A stretch of 64,000 bases of DNA, taken from contig CAJUHS010000002.1 of NCBI GenBank assembly GCA_910586535.1, forward strand, positions 62,001 to 126,000. The letters are read 5' to 3'. How positions within the stretch are numbered: position 1 is the first letter of the stretch; the number at the start of each line of letters is the position of its first letter. The notes under the pieces are model-generated. The model ran no database searches. It worked only from the letters and a program-made list of their open reading frames with translations, and was not told the origin of the DNA. Below are positions 34,974-43,140 of this stretch, piece after piece. The position numbers and the translations under genes were made by a program. This DNA is from an uncultured Oscillospiraceae bacterium. GTDB taxonomy: Bacteria > Bacillota > Clostridia > Oscillospirales > Ruminococcaceae.

Positions 34974-35002
34974 TGGACAAAAAACGCATAACATGATATA
35001 AT
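34974..35002 (+). promoter_or_regulatory. Promoter of apgM
   Basis: TGGACA (34974-34979) and TATAAT (34997-35002) with a 17-nt spacer. This gives a leader of about 150 nt before the apgM ATG. Confidence 0.6.
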
Positions 35003-35072
35003 AAGAAGCATAAAAAACAAAGAAAACGACAGATATGAAACGTCCTGTCCGCAAAAAACAGAAATCAGGTGA

Positions 35073-35138
35073 ATGAAGGAAAATAGCTCAAGAGTACAAA
35101 AACGCTTTTGCAGGCAATGCAAAAAATACTTATATTAA
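35073..35138 (+). CDS. Possible 21-residue leader ORF with CxxC
   Basis: ATG at 35073 after CAGGTG encodes 21 residues ending RFCRQCKKYLY, inside the apgM leader and 22 nt before its ATG. Basic, with one CxxC. It may be spurious; no homologue is known to me. Confidence 0.25.
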   Translation: MKENSSRVQKRFCRQCKKYLY

Positions 35139-35160
35139 TTAAAAGAAAGAAGTGCTTATT

Positions 35161-36375
35161 ATGAAATACGTTGTTTTGCTTTGCGATGGCATGGCTGACT
35201 ATCCTCTGGAGGAACTCGGAGGGGAAACTCCGATGAGCAAATCGGTTACTCCAAATATGGATATGCTTGCTGAAAACTCTGTAATAGGACTTGTCAAGAC
35301 TGTTGCCGACGGCATGAAGCCCGGTTCAGATGTTGCTAACCTCTCCGTTTTGGGTTATGACCCCGCCGTATGTTATACAGGACGGTCTCCCCTTGAAGCC
35401 GGTTCTATTGGAATAGATATGCTTCCTGACGACGTTTCTTTCAGATGCAATCTCGTAACTGTATCAGACGAACCGAACTTTGAAGACAGAACTCTTGTGG
35501 ATTACTGCGCTGATGATATTTCTACTGAGGAGGCCGGAGAACTTGTAAGGTTTCTTGCTTCACATTTTGACAATGATGAATTTAAGCTTTACAGCGGAGT
35601 AAGCTACCGTCACTGTCTTATTTGGCACGGCGGCACTCTTGATGTAGGTACTCTCACTCCTCCACACGATATCACGGGACGAAAGGTTACGGATTATATT
35701 CCCAATCATACAAACGCAAAAAAACTTTTTGATATGATGAAAAAAAGCTACGAGCTGTTAAAAGATCACCCGGTTAATAAAGCAAGAATCGAACGCGGTC
35801 TGCGTCCCGCAAACTGTATCTGGCTCTGGGGCGAAGGCGTAAGAGCGAATTTGGAGCAGTTTTTTAAATGCTACGGCCTTAAGGGTTCTATGATATCTGC
35901 TGTAGATCTGCTTAAAGGTATTGGAAAGTTTGCCGGCATGAACGTTATTAACGTTGACGGTGCAACGGGATACATTGATACAAATTTCAAAGGAAAAGCG
36001 GAAGCTGCTCTTAAGGAGCTTGAAAACGGTCAGGATTTTGTTTATATACACGTTGAGGCGCCAGATGAGTGCGGTCACAGACATGAAATAGAAAACAAAG
36101 TTAAGGCGATCGAAATTATCGACAAAGAAATCCTCGGTACAATGCTTCCCGAGCTGAATAAGTATGATGATTTTAAAATAATGATACTTCCGGATCATCC
36201 CACTCCGCTTTCTTTAAAAACGCATACAAACGATGCAGTGCCGTTTATGATCTACACCAAAAGTGTAAATGCTGACGGAAAGCCTGCATTTACAGAAAAA
36301 ACCGCAGCCGAAACAGGTTTGTATATTGAAAAAGGGCCGTCTATCATGAAGTACTTTATTGATCTGCATAACTAA
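35161..36375 (+). CDS. apgM: Cofactor-independent phosphoglycerate mutase (ApgM-type)
   Basis: A 404-residue alkaline-phosphatase-superfamily enzyme interconverting 3- and 2-phosphoglycerate in glycolysis. The N-terminal metal site is VVLLCDGMADYPL (Asp9), the phosphorylated residue lies in GSDVANLSVLGYDP (Ser), and the second metal cluster is HVEAPDECGHRHE and LPDHPTP. It belongs to the archaeal-type aPGAM group, which Clostridia often carry, rather than GpmI. The ATG at 35161 is chosen over a GTG three codons earlier on family grounds. Confidence 0.93.
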   Translation: MKYVVLLCDGMADYPLEELGGETPMSKSVTPNMDMLAENSVIGLVKTVADGMKPGSDVANLSVLGYDPAVCYTGRSPLEAGSIGIDMLPDDVSFRCNLVTVSDEPNFEDRTLVDYCADDISTEEAGELVRFLASHFDNDEFKLYSGVSYRHCLIWHGGTLDVGTLTPPHDITGRKVTDYIPNHTNAKKLFDMMKKSYELLKDHPVNKARIERGLRPANCIWLWGEGVRANLEQFFKCYGLKGSMISAVDLLKGIGKFAGMNVINVDGATGYIDTNFKGKAEAALKELENGQDFVYIHVEAPDECGHRHEIENKVKAIEIIDKEILGTMLPELNKYDDFKIMILPDHPTPLSLKTHTNDAVPFMIYTKSVNADGKPAFTEKTAAETGLYIEKGPSIMKYFIDLHN

Positions 36376-36441
36376 TAAAGATAGCACACGGTCATAACAA
36401 AGACTTTTCAAAATACAGGTTTGTATCTAAAAATATTGTAA

Positions 36442-36480
36442 AAAAATGAGTATCTGCTGAAAAAGCAGATACTCATTTTT
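36442..36480. terminator. Bidirectional terminator between apgM and the Cys-rich gene
   Basis: A perfect 17-bp stem (36442-36458 and 36464-36480) with a GAAAA loop. The arms begin with five A and end with five T, so it works for both converging genes. Confidence 0.92.
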
Positions 36481-36496
36481 ATGGTTATAAACAAGG

Positions 36497-37396
36497 TTAT
36501 GAATCTGAACAGCCGCAGCCATTGCTGTCATTACCGCTGTTGTCGCTTCCGCAGCTGCAGCAGTAGGGGTTCACGCCGCTTGGCTGAGGGAAAAACTGTT
36601 CCGTGGGGAAATCGATCCTGTCAAATACGTCGCAGGGAGCTTCAGAAGAAGCGACCTGACCTGAGCAGTCCTTGCATGGTATGCAGTAATCATACGCAGG
36701 CACGATCAGTGATACGGGACGTGAAAGCTGTATGATAGAAAAAAGACCGAGAGATACGGCAAGTATTCTGTCAAACTGTTTGTGGTCGCATGGAGGACAG
36801 CAGCCGGGTCCGTGACCGGGGCCTCCCGGATGGGGCGGGGGTGGTGGAGGCGGAGGACAAACACACTTGTTTCCGCATGGAACACAGACGAATTTAGCGT
36901 CAAGAGCAACAGGATCCACAACATGAACAGTCGCCTTGGGCATACCCGAATTGCTCACGCTTCCGCAGAAATTTCCGTCGCAGGGTTCGATAGGCAGGGG
37001 CGTAATAAAATCGTCCTCGCTGGTAAATACCTTGGAGTTGCCCTCTCCGCCGTAAAGAATCACCCTCTTGTTCCACAGCGCTGTACCGCAGAGGATAGTT
37101 CCCGACTGAGGCTGGCAGAATGTTTTACTGAAAGCCTCGGCAGTAATTTTGAATCTGTAAGTAATGTCCACCGAGTAATAACCCGACTTGAACGGAACCG
37201 AATCAACCGAAATACAGGTTGCTTCGACCTCTACGCAGCGAGTTCTTACTATGTTCATTTCGTCCGTGATTTCCGGAGAGTCTTCGGTCAGCGTGACAGG
37301 AAGCTCGTAAATACAGTCTCTGTCCGAGCAGCTGTCGAAAACGCGCTGAACTTCGATGCAAACCGCTTCTTTGAAGCAGTTGTTTTTATCGCTCAT
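36497..37396 (-). CDS. Cysteine- and proline-rich protein, probably spore-associated
   Basis: A 299-residue protein with about 30 cysteines. The N-terminal part has CIEVQRVFDSCSDRDC, a pattern I know from conserved uncharacterised proteins of spore-forming Firmicutes. A beta-rich central part (about 50-160) is followed by VCVPCGNKCVC, a run of eight prolines and a Gly/His stretch (about 175-205). A hydrophobic segment (about 218-235) precedes a Cys/Gly/Ser tail (CCSCGSDNSG...GCGCSDS). There is no signal peptide. A strong AGGAGG site and a forespore-like promoter precede it. A spore-surface or cross-linked coat role is inference. Confidence 0.75.
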   Translation of the reverse strand: MSDKNNCFKEAVCIEVQRVFDSCSDRDCIYELPVTLTEDSPEITDEMNIVRTRCVEVEATCISVDSVPFKSGYYSVDITYRFKITAEAFSKTFCQPQSGTILCGTALWNKRVILYGGEGNSKVFTSEDDFITPLPIEPCDGNFCGSVSNSGMPKATVHVVDPVALDAKFVCVPCGNKCVCPPPPPPPPHPGGPGHGPGCCPPCDHKQFDRILAVSLGLFSIIQLSRPVSLIVPAYDYCIPCKDCSGQVASSEAPCDVFDRIDFPTEQFFPQPSGVNPYCCSCGSDNSGNDSNGCGCSDS

Positions 37397-37420
37397 ATAA
37401 ATCCTCCTATGAAAAAATTA

Positions 37421-37450
37421 AAGTATTAAAACTTCAATATATACTATTCA
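37421..37450 (-). promoter_or_regulatory. SigG/SigF-like promoter of the Cys-rich gene
   Basis: On the minus strand TGAATA (37450-37445) matches the Bacillus SigG -35, and AATACTT (37427-37421) matches five of seven bases of the -10 CATACTA, with a 17-nt spacer. The ATG is 25 nt further. This supports forespore expression independent of the histidine operon upstream. Confidence 0.5.
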
Positions 37451-37474
37451 CAGGCAGGGTAAAAAGTTACAATA

Positions 37475-37813
37475 TCAGGTGTTTTTGTCTGTCTGGTGAA
37501 AGGTTTTAAGGTTTCCTATCTTCTCATTGCGCTCGTCCAGCACCTTTTCAACGTCAATCCATTCAAGTCCCCTATCAACCGCCAATACCATTATATGGTA
37601 TATGAGATCGTTTATTTCATTCATAAGCTCGTCATTGTCGCCGTTTTTAGCGGCAATTATCGTCTCGGCGGCCTCCTCGCCCACTTTTTTGCAGATTTTG
37701 TCAACCCCCTTTTCAAAAAGGTAGCAGGTATAAGATTTTTCTGGAGCCTCTCCCCTGTCAAAAGCTGCCTTGCGGGCTTTGATAACCTCAAAAATTTCAT
37801 GATAGACTGTCAT
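37475..37813 (-). CDS. hisE: Phosphoribosyl-ATP diphosphatase HisE
   Basis: Second step of histidine synthesis: hydrolysis of PR-ATP to PR-AMP. The 112-residue protein has the MazG-like metal motif KVGEEAAETIIAAK and NEINDLIYHIMV. AAGGAG precedes the ATG and hisI ends 3 nt upstream. It is the last histidine gene of the operon. Confidence 0.93.
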   Translation of the reverse strand: MTVYHEIFEVIKARKAAFDRGEAPEKSYTCYLFEKGVDKICKKVGEEAAETIIAAKNGDNDELMNEINDLIYHIMVLAVDRGLEWIDVEKVLDERNEKIGNLKTFHQTDKNT

Positions 37814-37816
37814 TTT

Positions 37817-38230
37817 TTATTCTCCTTTTTCATTTAGATTAATTAATTTCATTGTATTCATATCAAGCTCGCGGTAGTAGCAATTATTGGGTACTCCGTT
37901 AAAACTTGTATGGCATATGTTTCCTTTGTCCGGTGTAACACTATACACCAGCGAATTTTGCTCGCAGTTCACAAAAATATTAACAACGGAAAAAGTGTTC
38001 CCCGACTCTGCACCCTTGAACCACAGCTTGTTCCGCGAGGTGCTCCACAGCACAAGCTTTTTCGTCCGGACGGTTTCCAAAAAAGCTTCCTCGTTAGTAT
38101 AGGCAATAAGTATTACCTCTTTTGTTGCGAAATTCTGCACAGCTACAGGGATAACCTTGTTTTCCCTGTCCATGCCGCTGATTTTATTCCAGTCAAGCAT
38201 AAGCTTGTCCGTTTCTTCTATCATGCCCAT
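37817..38230 (-). CDS. hisI: Phosphoribosyl-AMP cyclohydrolase HisI, variant form
   Basis: Third step of histidine synthesis, opening the purine ring of PR-AMP. The fold motifs SRNKLWFKGAESGN are canonical. The metal region differs: the usual DCDGD is NCEQN, and the Cys pair of ACHTG..SC is ICHTSFNGVPNNC with a longer spacing (11 instead of 7). The three Zn cysteines are therefore kept, while the acidic Mg ligands are changed. I recall the NCEQNSL...CYYR form from a minority HisI subgroup in other phyla. A GGAGGA ribosome site lies inside the upstream gene. Confidence 0.82.
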   Translation of the reverse strand: MGMIEETDKLMLDWNKISGMDRENKVIPVAVQNFATKEVILIAYTNEEAFLETVRTKKLVLWSTSRNKLWFKGAESGNTFSVVNIFVNCEQNSLVYSVTPDKGNICHTSFNGVPNNCYYRELDMNTMKLINLNEKGE

Positions 38231-38231
38231 A

Positions 38232-38702
38232 TTAGTCCTCCTCGCTTAGCGCCTGATTTATCAGGTCAATTTTTTGTTGGTCGTTTTTATTTTTAACGTT
38301 TTTTCTGTAACCGTCTTTCAGCGACGCGGTGTACACCTTTAAATAATCCCACAGATCAAGCAGAAGATACCGAACACCGTTTTCTTCAATTATCGGTATA
38401 TTTTTTATGTCCACACCCGCAAAGGGAGTCAAACTTTCTATTGAAGCGAACGCCATGCTGACACCGTTTTTTTCAAAAGCGTGTTCGTGCGCGTCATAAA
38501 GCGCGTACCCGTTTTCCTCCATTATACGGACAATGCTGCCCCACCTGTCATATAAAAAAATCTCCGGAATAAGCACATCAATATCGTCCGCGTTAAGGTC
38601 TGTACCAAGCCTCTGCTCCAGTCCGAGTGAGCCAAACAGTAACGGTACAACATTCAATTTTTCGTCCAAATATTTTGCAATATGTAAAAACTTTTCTTTC
38701 AT
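38232..38702 (-). CDS. Nucleotidyltransferase-like protein
   Basis: A 156-residue protein with FGSLGLEQ and, 10 residues later, DDIDVLIPEIF, which fit the GS...DxD active site of nucleotidyltransferase-fold proteins. The stretch LLLDLWDYLKVYTASL is helical. A third catalytic carboxylate (VDIKN) may be present. Its ATG overlaps the stop of the carbamoyltransferase gene by 4 nt and its stop is 1 nt before hisI, so the three are coupled. The function is unknown; homologues in the family range from aminoglycoside modification to antitoxins. Confidence 0.65.
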   Translation of the reverse strand: MKEKFLHIAKYLDEKLNVVPLLFGSLGLEQRLGTDLNADDIDVLIPEIFLYDRWGSIVRIMEENGYALYDAHEHAFEKNGVSMAFASIESLTPFAGVDIKNIPIIEENGVRYLLLDLWDYLKVYTASLKDGYRKNVKNKNDQQKIDLINQALSEED

Positions 38703-39535
38703 TTTTTGCTTCTCAGCAAATAAATTATTACCGCCTGCTGAACTTCAAGCAAACGCTTTTTAAATCCGTACCCGACAAAATATTCCGAAGCAACAGCGTC
38801 GTCGGACACCTCTTCACCTCTGTAAAAAGGCGGACACGGGTTTAATACCGCTCCTCTGTTTGCAGTATCCATAATTTTCTTTGTAACGCGGCAGTTCTCG
38901 AAATCTCCTATAACATCGGGCGGCAGGGAATCAGTGCATATAATGTCCTTACCCTTGACCGCCTCGCTTATATTATAGTGTACTTTCAAACCGTCAATTT
39001 CGTAACCGTTTGCACAGCATTGCTCCAACTCAAAGCCCATAACCTCTGCGGCTTCTTTCCAGGCAAGACCGATATTTCCGTTTTTGCCGACGAACAAATA
39101 CCTGTCCTTTGTAAAATCGTCTCTGATTTTTGAAAGCGCGTACATATCGGATAAAATTTCGCACGGGTGATTTACGTCGGTCATGGCGTTTATAACAGGG
39201 ACGGCAGAGTATTCCGCAAGCTTTTCAAGAACTTCGATATTTTTATGCCGTACAATTATAGCGTCAGCCCAATTGTTCAGATAGCCGCACACGTCCTTTA
39301 AATCCTCTTTTTTATCCAACGTTTCCATAGGAAACAATATCGGATATCCGCCAAGCAAATATATCCCCTTTTCAAAAGTAACTCTTGTCCTGATACTTGA
39401 ATTAGGAAAAAACATAACAACGCTTTTACCCTTTAAAATATCGGTATGTCTGCCGTCTGCAAGTTCATCTGCAATTGAAAAAATATTGTATATGTCTTCT
39501 TTTTTGTAATTTGTAAGTCTTATTAAATGTTTCAA
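38699..39535 (-). CDS. Atypical aspartate/ornithine carbamoyltransferase-family enzyme
   Basis: A 278-residue transcarbamylase. The carbamoyl-phosphate motif is SIRTR (47-51, usual STRTR), and HPCE (123-126) replaces HPCQ. In the part that binds the second substrate, TDSLP (201-205) stands where ornithine enzymes have SMG, and NPCPP (232-236) replaces HCLP, keeping the Cys-Pro core. It is shorter than typical OTC (about 310-335). No arg gene is nearby; it lies in the histidine operon between membrane genes and a nucleotidyltransferase. The start is a TTG at 39535 with GGAGGT 6 nt upstream. It probably carbamoylates an amino compound other than ornithine (inference). Confidence 0.75.
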   Translation of the reverse strand: MKHLIRLTNYKKEDIYNIFSIADELADGRHTDILKGKSVVMFFPNSSIRTRVTFEKGIYLLGGYPILFPMETLDKKEDLKDVCGYLNNWADAIIVRHKNIEVLEKLAEYSAVPVINAMTDVNHPCEILSDMYALSKIRDDFTKDRYLFVGKNGNIGLAWKEAAEVMGFELEQCCANGYEIDGLKVHYNISEAVKGKDIICTDSLPPDVIGDFENCRVTKKIMDTANRGAVLNPCPPFYRGEEVSDDAVASEYFVGYGFKKRLLEVQQAVIIYLLRSKK

Positions 39536-39572
39536 TACTTTACCTCCGATTAAATTATAAACATAACTTTTT

Positions 39573-40007
39573 TTATTCGCTTTTTTGTAATTTTCTCAGC
39601 AGCGATATCCCCAATACTAAAGAAATTCCGCCGATTACAATAAACATACCCCAAATCAAATTCCAATATGGAGAAGATATATCGAACATTTTTAATATAA
39701 GCTCACGCCAGAATTTCAGACCCGTAATAATCGCAAACAGATCAAACAGCAGATACCCGCCGCAGAAAATATAGATCCACCGCCACCAAAAATTATTGTG
39801 CAGATTTTTAAAGAATGTTACTATCCCGCATATGCAAAGTCCTGCAAGTATCCCCATAAACGCATAATAAAATGCGCCCCTGTTTTCCATAATTCCGAGC
39901 CAGAAATCCGCGTATGTTTTTCTGTCGATAAGTCCCCATATTCTATGTAAATGAAACACTCCGAAAAATATAAATACCCACGGTTCAAACGCTTTTATCT
40001 TTCTCAT
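39573..40007 (-). CDS. Small polytopic membrane protein
   Basis: A 144-residue protein with about four hydrophobic segments and many aromatic residues (WWRWIYIFCGGYLLFDL). No family is recognised. The ATG at 40007 follows AGAGGT and begins 12 nt after the stop of another membrane protein; longer upstream starts would overlap that gene and add non-hydrophobic sequence. The two membrane genes look like a pair. Confidence 0.65.
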   Translation of the reverse strand: MRKIKAFEPWVFIFFGVFHLHRIWGLIDRKTYADFWLGIMENRGAFYYAFMGILAGLCICGIVTFFKNLHNNFWWRWIYIFCGGYLLFDLFAIITGLKFWRELILKMFDISSPYWNLIWGMFIVIGGISLVLGISLLRKLQKSE

Positions 40008-40018
40008 TTTTACCTCTG

Positions 40019-40471
40019 CTATAGTATAAAATTCACCGTACCGTAAATAAAATGACACACCGTAAAAGCCGCTGTAAAAATCACTGCAATATAATTTTTT
40101 CTGTCCAAAGCAAAAAACAGGAACGCAAGACACGGCGGCATGGTAAGAGAAATTATTACAAACGGCGCGGTAATACCCAAATAATAAAGCCCCCAGCCTA
40201 AAAAATATATAAGTATACAACAAGCTGAAGCAATTATTTTCGGTGTAACACGCAATTTGCCGCAATTTTTGTTTACAATAAGGCACAGCGCCGCTGCAAA
40301 CAACGCCTGACATACCGAACCTATTGTGTCAATAACTGCCGTTTTTGACTCTGTACGCAGAATATCATTGGGCGCTGGGACGGCAAACCAAATAAAATTC
40401 GGTATCATTATTATTAAAAATATTGCAAGTCCCCAAATATCAAAGCCAAACCTGTAATTTTTTATTTTCAT
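40019..40471 (-). CDS. Small polytopic membrane protein
   Basis: A 150-residue protein with four to five hydrophobic segments (for example IWGLAIFLIIMIPNFIWF and YFLGWGLYYLGI). No family is assigned. The ribosome site AAAGGT lies at the end of the DUF1905 gene. Together with the following membrane gene it may form a two-component membrane unit. Confidence 0.68.
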   Translation of the reverse strand: MKIKNYRFGFDIWGLAIFLIIMIPNFIWFAVPAPNDILRTESKTAVIDTIGSVCQALFAAALCLIVNKNCGKLRVTPKIIASACCILIYFLGWGLYYLGITAPFVIISLTMPPCLAFLFFALDRKNYIAVIFTAAFTVCHFIYGTVNFIL

Positions 40472-40478
40472 TTCTTAT

Positions 40479-40763
40479 CTACCTTTCGCAAACAGTTACA
40501 TCGACCTCGTCACCCTCGGACTTGCCAAGCTGTTTACGAATAGATTTCAGCATTCCGATAATGTAACAAATGCTGCCGTCAGGATTCTTTACTCCCATAT
40601 TCACAATACTCCCATCATAAGGAATACCGTCAAACGTCACATGAACCTTAACTCTGCCCTTACCAAATTCTTTTCGTATATCGTAAGGAAATTCAACATA
40701 TGCCCCGCCTTTTTGCGGAACAGCATAAATTTTTGATTTGAATTTATATAAGTTACCGTCCAT
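40479..40763 (-). CDS. DUF1905-domain protein
   Basis: A 94-residue protein covering only the DUF1905 domain: YVEFPYDIRKEFGKGRVKV, VNMGVKNPDGS and KQLGKSEGDEVDVTV. The domain is a small beta-barrel of unknown function, sometimes fused to a YdeI-like domain that is absent here. It follows hisF and starts the second cargo block. Confidence 0.82.
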   Translation of the reverse strand: MDGNLYKFKSKIYAVPQKGGAYVEFPYDIRKEFGKGRVKVHVTFDGIPYDGSIVNMGVKNPDGSICYIIGMLKSIRKQLGKSEGDEVDVTVCER

Positions 40764-40801
40764 TTTTACATTTCCTCATTATTTATTGTACCGATTTAAA
40801 T

Positions 40802-41560
40802 TTAACATCTTACGGGAATGCCCTTGCTTCGGCAGTCCTCCTTAACCTGTCCCACTGTAAGCTCCTTGAAATGAAACAGCGAAGCCGCAAGCGCCGCGGA
40901 GCAGTCGGTTTCGATAAAAGCGTCCGCAAAATCGGAAAGTTTTCCAGCGCCGCCGCTTGCTATTACCGGAATTTTTACTGCTCCGCAAACAGCTTTCAGC
41001 ATTGAAACATCAAAGCCCTCCCGAACTCCGTCGGTGTCTATAGAATTGAGACATATCTCCCCCGCGCCAAGCTGCTCAATTTTTTTCACCCATTCAATAA
41101 GGTCAAGCTTCATGTCAATTCTTCCGCCGTTGATGTAGACTGTCCACTTTCCATCGGAAACCATTTTAGCGTCGATACCAACGCATATGCACTGACTGCC
41201 GAAAATATCCGCACCGTCCTTGATAAGCTGCGGATTCTGCACCGCCTGAGAATTGACGGATACCTTGTCCGCACCTGCACGCAACGTGTCCCGAATATCG
41301 TCAACAGTCTTTATACCGCCGCCCACGGTGAGGGGTACAAAAACCTTTTTCGCGGTCTCGCGGACAACGTCCAGCATAACTCCCCTGCCCTCGTGTGAAG
41401 CAGTTATATCGTAAAAAACAATTTCATCCGCGCCCTGTAGATTGTACTCATAAGCACACTCAACAGGGTCTCCGACCTCCTTTATTCCCTCGAAATTCAC
41501 GCCCTTGACCACCTTGCCGTCCCGAACGTCGAGACATGGTATAATTCTTTTTGCAAGCAT
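40802..41560 (-). CDS. hisF: Imidazole glycerol phosphate synthase cyclase subunit HisF
   Basis: With HisH it converts PRFAR and ammonia to imidazole glycerol phosphate and AICAR. It is a 252-residue (beta/alpha)8 barrel with CLDVRDGKVVKGV (Asp11) and NSIDTDGVREGF (Asp130) as catalytic residues. PVIASGGAG is the C-terminal phosphate loop. It is complete. It stands isolated from hisH by about 3.3 kb of cargo genes. Confidence 0.97.
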   Translation of the reverse strand: MLAKRIIPCLDVRDGKVVKGVNFEGIKEVGDPVECAYEYNLQGADEIVFYDITASHEGRGVMLDVVRETAKKVFVPLTVGGGIKTVDDIRDTLRAGADKVSVNSQAVQNPQLIKDGADIFGSQCICVGIDAKMVSDGKWTVYINGGRIDMKLDLIEWVKKIEQLGAGEICLNSIDTDGVREGFDVSMLKAVCGAVKIPVIASGGAGKLSDFADAFIETDCSAALAASLFHFKELTVGQVKEDCRSKGIPVRC

Positions 41561-41578
41561 AATTTTTCTCCTCTCATT

Positions 41579-42466
41579 TTATAATCTATTTCTGAAAATC
41601 GGAAGTTCCAATTCAAAATTTTCTCCGAAAATATTTATCATTCTGCCCGCATTTAAAATGCGGTATTCAGTATCTTCCTTAGTAACGTTACCGTATGTCA
41701 AATGTTCAAAAGCATATAGCGCAACATAGAATTTATAAACTTTCCAGAACTCGTTTGGCGGCGTGCCGAAATATCCGTCTATCTGTCCGTTTGAAAAGCT
41801 TTCGCTGTATTCCAACGCCCACAGCAGTCCTCCGAAATCATACCACGGGTCGCCGACATCGTTTCCCGAAAAATCAATTATACCGACGTTTCCCGCTTCG
41901 TCCACAACACAGTTATTCCAATGAAAATCACCGTGCAGAACCACTTGCGGTCTGTTTTTCATTAAATCAAAATTCTCCAGAATATATTGCTCGGCATATT
42001 TACTGCAAGCAAATTCATCAGTCACACGATGATAATACTCTAAAAATGAAGCCGCCTTTTTTTCAATAATCACTTGCCAATCTGTCGAACTGCTTGGGCA
42101 GCATGAATGGAGTTTCTGAAGCTCAATACCGACTTTATTGCCAAGCTGATAATAATTTTTTGAAACGTCTTTCTTGATAATATCCATTATCGGCGTACCG
42201 TTGACCCACGACACAATAGAATAAAATTTGTCGTTCGACGTAGCGAATGCAACGGGTCTATGGGTGTTTATATCCTTATCGACATATGCTTCGAGCCGTT
42301 CATACTCCTTTTTCTTTTCGGACAAGTTCTTCTTATCTCCTACTCTCAGCAGAAAGTATTTTCCGTCTTTTTCAAGCTTGTACTTTTCATCTCCTGAATA
42401 GCCCTCTGCTATTTTTTCGATTACTGTGTATGAGTTAATATCTTTAATAAATTCAAGATTTTCCAT
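41579..42466 (-). CDS. Aminoglycoside phosphotransferase (APH)-family kinase
   Basis: A 295-residue kinase-like protein. The catalytic loop is VLHGDFHWNNCVVD (about residues 190-203) and the metal motif GIIDFSGNDVGDPWYD. The N-lobe has YKLEKDGKYFLLRV. This family includes antibiotic kinases and kinases for choline, homoserine or sugars; the sequence does not show which. The ATG follows AAAGGAG. It is the last gene before hisF, 18 nt away. Confidence 0.85.
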   Translation of the reverse strand: MENLEFIKDINSYTVIEKIAEGYSGDEKYKLEKDGKYFLLRVGDKKNLSEKKKEYERLEAYVDKDINTHRPVAFATSNDKFYSIVSWVNGTPIMDIIKKDVSKNYYQLGNKVGIELQKLHSCCPSSSTDWQVIIEKKAASFLEYYHRVTDEFACSKYAEQYILENFDLMKNRPQVVLHGDFHWNNCVVDEAGNVGIIDFSGNDVGDPWYDFGGLLWALEYSESFSNGQIDGYFGTPPNEFWKVYKFYVALYAFEHLTYGNVTKEDTEYRILNAGRMINIFGENFELELPIFRNRL

Positions 42467-42488
42467 AATATAATGCTCCTTTGCGTTT

Positions 42489-42836
42489 TTATTTCAAGTA
42501 TGTTCCTCCTGTATTTTCTTTATTCAAAGTACCCTCTGTCTCTATAAGCAGACATTTCACCAAAGCCTTGCATACAGGACGGTGCTTTGTGCCTTTTGGG
42601 ATAATTATAAAATCTCCCTCCCGCAAATGCGTTAATCCGTCCTCAAATTCAATGTCAAATTCGCCCTCGATACAGTAAAACATCTCGTCCGAATTTTCGT
42701 GAACATGGAAATCAAGAACTCTGTTCTGCGCCTGCAAAACGTTCAGCATATGACTGTTCAGCGTTCCCACTCTTTTGTACCGGAACAATTCTCCGACGGA
42801 ATTTACCTCGTCCTTTAAACTGATTTTATTGACCAA
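42489..42836 (-). CDS. Cupin-domain protein
   Basis: A 115-residue single cupin. Motif 1 has HVHENSDEMFYCIEGEFDIEF with the metal ligands, and motif 2 has GDFIIIPKGTKHRPV. The start is a TTG at 42836 with GGAGGTG upstream. It is a likely metal-binding sugar isomerase-like or sensor protein; the exact activity is not readable. Confidence 0.83.
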   Translation of the reverse strand: MVNKISLKDEVNSVGELFRYKRVGTLNSHMLNVLQAQNRVLDFHVHENSDEMFYCIEGEFDIEFEDGLTHLREGDFIIIPKGTKHRPVCKALVKCLLIETEGTLNKENTGGTYLK

Positions 42837-42853
42837 AACTGCACCTCCGTTAA

Positions 42854-43099
42854 TTATTCCGCGCGGCAGAAAAGCCGTAACCTCTGCGCCTCATTTGCCG
42901 AAAAACCAAGCTTCTCATAAAACGGAATTTTATCCAGCATAGCGCAAAGCTCCACAAAAATATCCGTACCGCTCACGCCGTTTTCGCGGATAAATTTCAT
43001 AAGCTCATTTATAAGCGTTCTGCCTATGCCCCGCTTCTGATATTCGGGTCGGACAACAACGTCCTTTATGTAGTAGCAAAGTCCCAAATCACCATTCAT
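42854..43099 (-). pseudogene. GNAT acetyltransferase, C-terminal half only
   Basis: An 81-codon frame with the acetyl-CoA loop (VVVRPEYQKRGIGRTLINEL) and the closing IPFYEKLGFSANEAQRLR, but without the first half of the GNAT fold. It has an ATG with GAGGT upstream. A nine-codon ORF (MINRIEIDE) sits just before it and may be what is left of the original start. It is probably inactive unless it pairs with another chain. Confidence 0.6.
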
Positions 43100-43140
43100 A
43101 AAAATACCTCATTCATCAATTTCAATCCTGTTTATCATAT

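Noticed and set aside
36780..36870. Proline/glycine-coding repeat as a possible DNA repeat element
   Set aside because: It is the eight-proline and Gly/His stretch inside the Cys-rich protein frame, not a separate repeat.
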